Part shown: one piece after another, positions 54,489 through 58,473 of the stretch
Layout: every line of letters begins with the position of its first letter
Numbering within the stretch: position 1 is the first letter of the stretch
Assembly: GCA_001829715.1 (NCBI GenBank)
Contig: MICC01000109.1
Span: forward strand, 332-58,804
DNA length: 58,473 nt
Direction: 5' to 3'
Source: Sulfurimonas sp. RIFOXYB12_FULL_35_9
Lineage (GTDB): Bacteria; Campylobacterota; Campylobacteria; Campylobacterales; Sulfurimonadaceae
The notes under the pieces: generated by a model
The model's database searches: none
What the model was told of the DNA's origin: nothing
Seen by the model: only the letters and a program-made list of their open reading frames with translations
Position numbers and translations under genes: made by a program

Positions 54489-54926
54489 ATGAAATTTTCT
54501 CGTGCTTTTACGGTAATTGAACTTATTTTTGTTATCGTTATTTTAGGGATTTTGGTTGCCGTGGCTCTTCCTAAATTTGCTGAAACAAGAAAGCAGGCTG
54601 AGATTGCAAAAGGTCGTGCCGATGTAGCTACTATTCGCGCGGCAATTGCAAATGATAAACAAAGCAGAGTTATTTTGGGGGATACTTCATATATAACTAA
54701 ATTAAGTCCATCAACAGCCTCTACGACACTTTTTACAGGAGACGGTACAAGAAATCTTCTCACTTACGGTATAAAAGCGGGAACTGTATCGGGCAGTTGG
54801 GCGATAACCAGCGATACAGTTTATACTTATAATATTGACGGAAGCGTAAATACTTTTACGTACACCTCTAACGACGGAAAGTTTTTATGTACTAGCGGAA
54901 ATGAATGTTCAAATCTTGCAGATTAA
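54489..54926 (+). CDS. Pseudopilin-like protein
   Basis: Product of 145 residues: MKFSRA then FTVIELIFVIVILGILVAV. Residue -1 is Ala instead of the usual Gly. The soluble part is a short beta-rich head ending CTSGNECSNLAD, with a possible disulfide loop. It shares a nearly identical hydrophobic helix with the preceding protein. ATG 54489 follows TGAGG; a TTG at 54477 is less likely. priA starts 18 nt downstream. Confidence 0.84.
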   Translation: MKFSRAFTVIELIFVIVILGILVAVALPKFAETRKQAEIAKGRADVATIRAAIANDKQSRVILGDTSYITKLSPSTASTTLFTGDGTRNLLTYGIKAGTVSGSWAITSDTVYTYNIDGSVNTFTYTSNDGKFLCTSGNECSNLAD

Positions 54927-54944
54927 TACATAAGTACAAGAAAT

Positions 54945-56792
54945 TTGAATTACTATAATATTGCGTTTATAAATTCCCCGATAGAACCATTTACATATCA
55001 AAACCAAAAAATAATAGATATCGGTACAAAAGTTAGCATACATGTTAGAAACAGAATAGTTAACGGCGTTATTATCTCTACATGTGAAAAGCCGTCGTTT
55101 GAGTGTTTGGAGATTTTAGAAGTTTTTAGCTTTTTTTACTCTACTAAGCAACTTGAGTTGGCTAAGTTTATCTCTGCTTACTATTTTTGCTCACTAGGTG
55201 AAGCCCTTGGTTTGATGGTGCCTTTTGGAGGTGATGAGATTCAAAATCAAGCTTCGCATGACAAAGTTATGGAGTCTAAAATCACACTCTCAGATAGACA
55301 AAACGAAGCATTTGAGTTTTTAAAACAGCACAAAGTTTCACTTCTTTTTGGTGATACGGGTAGCGGAAAAACAGAGATTTATATGCGCTGCTTTGAGGAG
55401 ATGATAAAGCAGAAAAAACGCTCTATTTTTCTTATGCCGGAGATTTCTCTCACTCCGCAGATGAGCAAACGGCTAAAAGCTCATTTTGGCGATAGCGTAG
55501 TTATGTGGCATTCGAAACTGACACCTTCTCAGAAGAAAAAAGCTCTCGCTTCTATTTATAACGGAAGTGCTAAAATAGTTGCAGGTCCTCGTTCTGCACT
55601 TTTTCTGCCTGTAAAAGATTTGGGTTTGATAGTGGTGGATGAGGAGCATGACGATAGTTATAAGTCCTCTTCAAGACCTCGTTACAATGCCAGAGATATA
55701 GCGATTTATATGGGAAAACTTTATGATATCGGCGTAGTTTTGGGAAGCGCAACGCCTAGTTTAAACAGTTATGTGAAATTTCCTCATGTAAGGCTTAAAG
55801 GCGGTTATTTTAGTTCTCAAAAAGAGTTTGTTTACGAGAGAAGCATTGAGAATCTATCTCCTCTAGTTATGGATTATTTAAAACAGAGTTTGGAAAGAAA
55901 AGAGCAGGCAATACTTTTTCTCCCTACTCGTGCAAATTTTAAGTATCTTATCTGCACTGATTGCGGGCATACGCACAAGTGTATTTTTTGCAGTGTCGGC
56001 ATGAGTATCCATCAAAAAACACGTTCGCTGAAGTGTCACTATTGCAACTTTGCTCAGGCAATTCCTCAAAAGTGCGTAGAGTGCGGCAGTCCAAATCTTA
56101 CAAGTTCAAGACTCGGAACTGCAGAGGCTGTAAAAAATATACGAGAAGAGTTTGAGAGTGCAAGGGTAGAGCAGTTTGACAGAGACGCTATAACAACTGC
56201 AAATAAGCTCAGAGCGGCACTTAAGAGCTTTAATGAGAGAGAGATAGATATACTTGTCGGAACGCAGATGATAAGCAAAGGACATGATTACCATGGAGTA
56301 ACACTCGCAGTGGTTTTGGGAATGGACAATATGCTAAATATGAGCGATTACAAAGCCAGAGAAAAGGCACTCTCAACCCTTATTCAAGTAGCCGGAAGAA
56401 GTGGGCGAAAAGAGAGTGCCAAAGTTTTGGTGCAGAGTTTTAATGAGGATTTTTTTAAGGCGTATATAGACAGATATGAGGACTTTTTAGAAGATGAAAA
56501 AGAGTATCGCAAAGAGCTATATCCTCCATATAAGAAACTTTGCCGTGTTTTATTTTCACATAAAAACGGTATAAAAGCTCAGGATGCCATGAATGAGATG
56601 CTAGGTTGCCTGCAAAAAAATTCAACTCTCAATGTAGTCGGATTTGGGAAGTGTGCCATTGAGAGGGTGTCAGATAAGTATAGATTTGAGATACTTTTGC
56701 GAGCCGATAAAAGTACTGATATCATAAAAGCCATCTCTGCATGCAGAGTAGACCTTGCTGAGGTAGATATGGATCCTATCGAGTTTGGGTGA
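54945..56792 (+). CDS. priA: Primosomal protein N' (replication restart helicase)
   Basis: Product of 615 residues with a TTG start (MNYYNIAFIN). Walker A GDTGSGKTEIY, DEEH box in VVDEEHDDSY, SF2 motif GSATPS, and the zinc cysteines CTDCGHTHKCIFC...CHYCNF...CVECGS. It restarts replication at stalled forks. It is shorter than the 730-residue E. coli protein, mainly in the N-terminal DNA-binding region. Convergent with the Nudix gene, overlapping by 17 nt. Confidence 0.96.
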   Translation: MNYYNIAFINSPIEPFTYQNQKIIDIGTKVSIHVRNRIVNGVIISTCEKPSFECLEILEVFSFFYSTKQLELAKFISAYYFCSLGEALGLMVPFGGDEIQNQASHDKVMESKITLSDRQNEAFEFLKQHKVSLLFGDTGSGKTEIYMRCFEEMIKQKKRSIFLMPEISLTPQMSKRLKAHFGDSVVMWHSKLTPSQKKKALASIYNGSAKIVAGPRSALFLPVKDLGLIVVDEEHDDSYKSSSRPRYNARDIAIYMGKLYDIGVVLGSATPSLNSYVKFPHVRLKGGYFSSQKEFVYERSIENLSPLVMDYLKQSLERKEQAILFLPTRANFKYLICTDCGHTHKCIFCSVGMSIHQKTRSLKCHYCNFAQAIPQKCVECGSPNLTSSRLGTAEAVKNIREEFESARVEQFDRDAITTANKLRAALKSFNEREIDILVGTQMISKGHDYHGVTLAVVLGMDNMLNMSDYKAREKALSTLIQVAGRSGRKESAKVLVQSFNEDFFKAYIDRYEDFLEDEKEYRKELYPPYKKLCRVLFSHKNGIKAQDAMNEMLGCLQKNSTLNVVGFGKCAIERVSDKYRFEILLRADKSTDIIKAISACRVDLAEVDMDPIEFG

Positions 56793-57345
56793 TGGTATCA
56801 AAAAACCAGTAAAACGACATTAAAACACCGGTTGTTTTTTGGTAACTCTCATCAAACATAAACTCTTTTGCATGCTCGAGAGGAATGTAAACGACTTCGA
56901 TATCTTCATCTTCCAAACCGCCGCCTTCATTTACTTTCATGCTCTCATCACACTCGGCATAGTAGAGAGTCTGATAGTTGCCCGATATGCCTACGCTTGT
57001 GTAAAAAGAGCTGATTTTTTTCAGGCTTTCCAAAGGAATGTCATATCCGCACTCTTCTAAGACTTCTTCTTTGGCTATCTCTTTTAGAGGTTTGTTTTTA
57101 TCCACGATTCCTGCACAAAGTTCATACATCATGCCATTGTTTGGGTTTTTATTGAGCACTGTTGCCCGGAGTTGTTTTACGAGTATAAAAGCATTTTTTT
57201 CTTTATGCCAAAGAAGTACGGCTACACTGTCATGTACAACAACTGCTTCCCACCTTCTTATGCTGCCCTTGTACGAGTAATTAATCTCTACTGCTTGGAC
57301 AAATTTGGGATCTTCAAGTTTCCGAACTGAATTTATCTTGCTCAC
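56776..57345 (-). CDS. Nudix hydrolase resembling NUDT14-type UDP-sugar/ADP-sugar diphosphatases
   Basis: Product of 189 residues from the GTG at 57345, which follows a perfect GGAGG. The longer ATG at 57411 would overlap the peptidase gene by 98 nt. The Nudix-like box GIVDKNKPLKEIAKEE-VLEECGY keeps EExG but has Lys and Glu where the box usually has Glu and Arg. Flanking segments (HDSVAVLLW, LVKQLRATV, YELCAGIVD, GGGLEDEDIEVVYIPLE) recall animal NUDT14 UDP-glucose pyrophosphatase. Substrate is unproven; nucleotide-sugar or ADP-ribose hydrolysis is likely. Confidence 0.82.
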   Translation of the reverse strand: MSKINSVRKLEDPKFVQAVEINYSYKGSIRRWEAVVVHDSVAVLLWHKEKNAFILVKQLRATVLNKNPNNGMMYELCAGIVDKNKPLKEIAKEEVLEECGYDIPLESLKKISSFYTSVGISGNYQTLYYAECDESMKVNEGGGLEDEDIEVVYIPLEHAKEFMFDESYQKTTGVLMSFYWFFDTITQTR

Positions 57346-58473
57346 AAGTTCCTCCGTTGTTGAAGTAGCAGAGAGTCTCGGAAGAGGATATCCTTTCAAA
57401 CTTTGTCTCATTTTTAAGATGTAATTCTATGCTCTGTTTGTAATTTGACACCAGTTTTAAAAAGGCAGCTCTCTCCTTTCCCTGAAGTTTTTTTGCTGCA
57501 ATCTGAACAGCTTTTAGCGGATCAACTGCAGTGTTGTCTTGATAGAGTCCAAAGTGAAGATGCGGTCCTGTTGAGAGTCCAGTGCTTCCTACATACGCAA
57601 TGATGTCCCCTTTTTTTACCCCTGCACCACCTCTAATACCTTGTTTAAAAGAGTTAAGATGTGCATATAATGTTAGATAATCGTTGCTATGCTGTACTTT
57701 TATGGTTTTTCCGTATCCTCTTGATTCGCCTACAAAAACAACCCTTCCATCTCCTGCAGCTAAAACAGGCGTTCCACGGCTTGCCGCATAATCAACGCCT
57801 AAGTGAGCACGATATTTATTTAAAATCGGATGAAATCTTTTTTTTGTAAAGTATGAGGAGATGCGGGCATTTCTAACTGGAGTTGCAAGCAAGAACTCTT
57901 CTGATTCATCTCCATTTTCGTTGTAAAATTTCTCGTCTTCATTGAGATAGATAAAGTTTTTTTTGCCATTCATCTCTATCATGCCAACCTTTAGAGTCGG
58001 CATAGAAAATGGCTTTCCAAGGCGATATTTTTGCTCATATATCATAGCAAGAGCATCTCCTTTTTTAAGATCTTTTTTAAAGTTAAGTGATGTTTTAAAG
58101 CTGTTTACAAAAATAGTTGCAAGTTTGACTGAACCGGTCTCTCTTATAATGTCTAAGTATGGGGAATTCTCTATTTTTAGTGTAAAAGCTTCAGTTTTTG
58201 TTTCACTTATAATAGGGATTGTTTCAAAAGAGTATTCTCCTTTATGTTTGTATATATGAATTTGAAGTTCATCATTTAGAGGGACAAATATTTGTAAAAG
58301 TTCACCTTTTTCATCTTTTGACATATGGTAATTAACACCGGAAAGTATCTCTTCAGTGAGCTGCTGTTCATCCTCGTCTAGGTTGTAATATAGCGGTTTG
58401 AGAGGGAGTTTGTTTCTTTCTAAAAATGATAAATAGCTTTCGCCGTCACTCCAGCGAAAGGTTTCGATCTGTG
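57314..58473 (-). CDS. M23 (LytM) metallopeptidase, cut at the right edge; Csd3/Pgp3-like
   Basis: The frame stays open to the right edge (at least 386 residues), so the N-terminus is missing; the ATG at 58324 is probably internal. The C-terminal LytM domain has all zinc-site motifs: HLGVDYAASRGTPV (His and Asp), LYAHLNSF and GPHLHFGLY (HxH). Upstream residues form a family-type inhibitory or substrate region. Epsilonproteobacterial Csd3/Pgp3 endopeptidases trim peptidoglycan crosslinks to set helical shape; the match is by architecture only. It overlaps the Nudix gene by 32 nt. Confidence 0.85.
   Translation of the reverse strand, partial: QIETFRWSDGESYLSFLERNKLPLKPLYYNLDEDEQQLTEEILSGVNYHMSKDEKGELLQIFVPLNDELQIHIYKHKGEYSFETIPIISETKTEAFTLKIENSPYLDIIRETGSVKLATIFVNSFKTSLNFKKDLKKGDALAMIYEQKYRLGKPFSMPTLKVGMIEMNGKKNFIYLNEDEKFYNENGDESEEFLLATPVRNARISSYFTKKRFHPILNKYRAHLGVDYAASRGTPVLAAGDGRVVFVGESRGYGKTIKVQHSNDYLTLYAHLNSFKQGIRGGAGVKKGDIIAYVGSTGLSTGPHLHFGLYQDNTAVDPLKAVQIAAKKLQGKERAAFLKLVSNYKQSIELHLKNETKFERISSSETLCYFNNGGTCEQDKFSSET

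Overview
The window looks like a chromosomal segment of a Campylobacterota (epsilonproteobacterial) chemolithotroph, most like Sulfurimonas. The DNA is AT-rich. The petABC bc1-type complex, MagIII-like glycosylase, RodZ-like and Csd3/Pgp3-like cell-shape genes, and the order tRNA-Thr/Tyr/Gly/Thr-tuf-rpmG-tRNA-Trp-secE-nusG-rplKAJL-rpoB-rpoC-rpsL-rpsG-fusA all fit. rpoB and rpoC are separate genes, unlike the fused gene of Helicobacter and Wolinella. The assignment rests on gene content and remembered families; no database search was possible.

Layout. 1-2820: a cut-off AT-rich gene for a probable papain-like cysteine peptidase, a 17-bp inverted repeat, and a GT-B-like protein. 2881-5590: petABC. 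5591-8715: a 312-nt intergenic stretch with a possible gene remnant, an RDD membrane protein, a major porin with a structured leader, and a SHOCT-type lipoprotein. 8866-12411: moaA-queE-queD, convergent with moeA (molybdenum cofactor and queuosine precursor synthesis). 12449-17273: rsmE, rpmE, rsmI, a SpoU methyltransferase, a RodZ-like protein and a secreted protein. 17325-20541: aminotransferase, homoserine dehydrogenase and an SDR oxidoreductase. 20627-26200: an orphan Cys-type formate dehydrogenase subunit, YraN, MagIII-like glycosylase, AEC transporter, thioredoxin, ComEA-like protein and a second SpoU methyltransferase. 26302-30055: a membrane protein, a copper ATPase and YaaA.

30148-47590 is the translation/transcription superoperon: four tRNAs, tuf, rpmG, tRNA-Trp, secE, nusG, the L11/L1/L10/L12 genes, RNA polymerase beta and beta', S12, S7 and EF-G. 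It includes an L10-type leader and a strong rplL-rpoB hairpin. 47635-58473: a small membrane protein, bpt, prfB, panC, ftsI, flgB-flgC-fliE behind a convincing sigma-54 promoter, two pseudopilins, priA, a Nudix hydrolase resembling animal NUDT14, and a cut-off M23 peptidase.

Most of this is ordinary core genome. There is no CRISPR array, insertion sequence, rRNA or obvious defence island. The points most worth a second look are the left-edge cysteine-peptidase-like protein, a recurrent start architecture in which a -10 box sits 6-7 nt before an ATG without Shine-Dalgarno (probable leaderless mRNAs), the porin-leader inverted repeats, the QueE cysteine pattern and the NUDT14-like Nudix protein.
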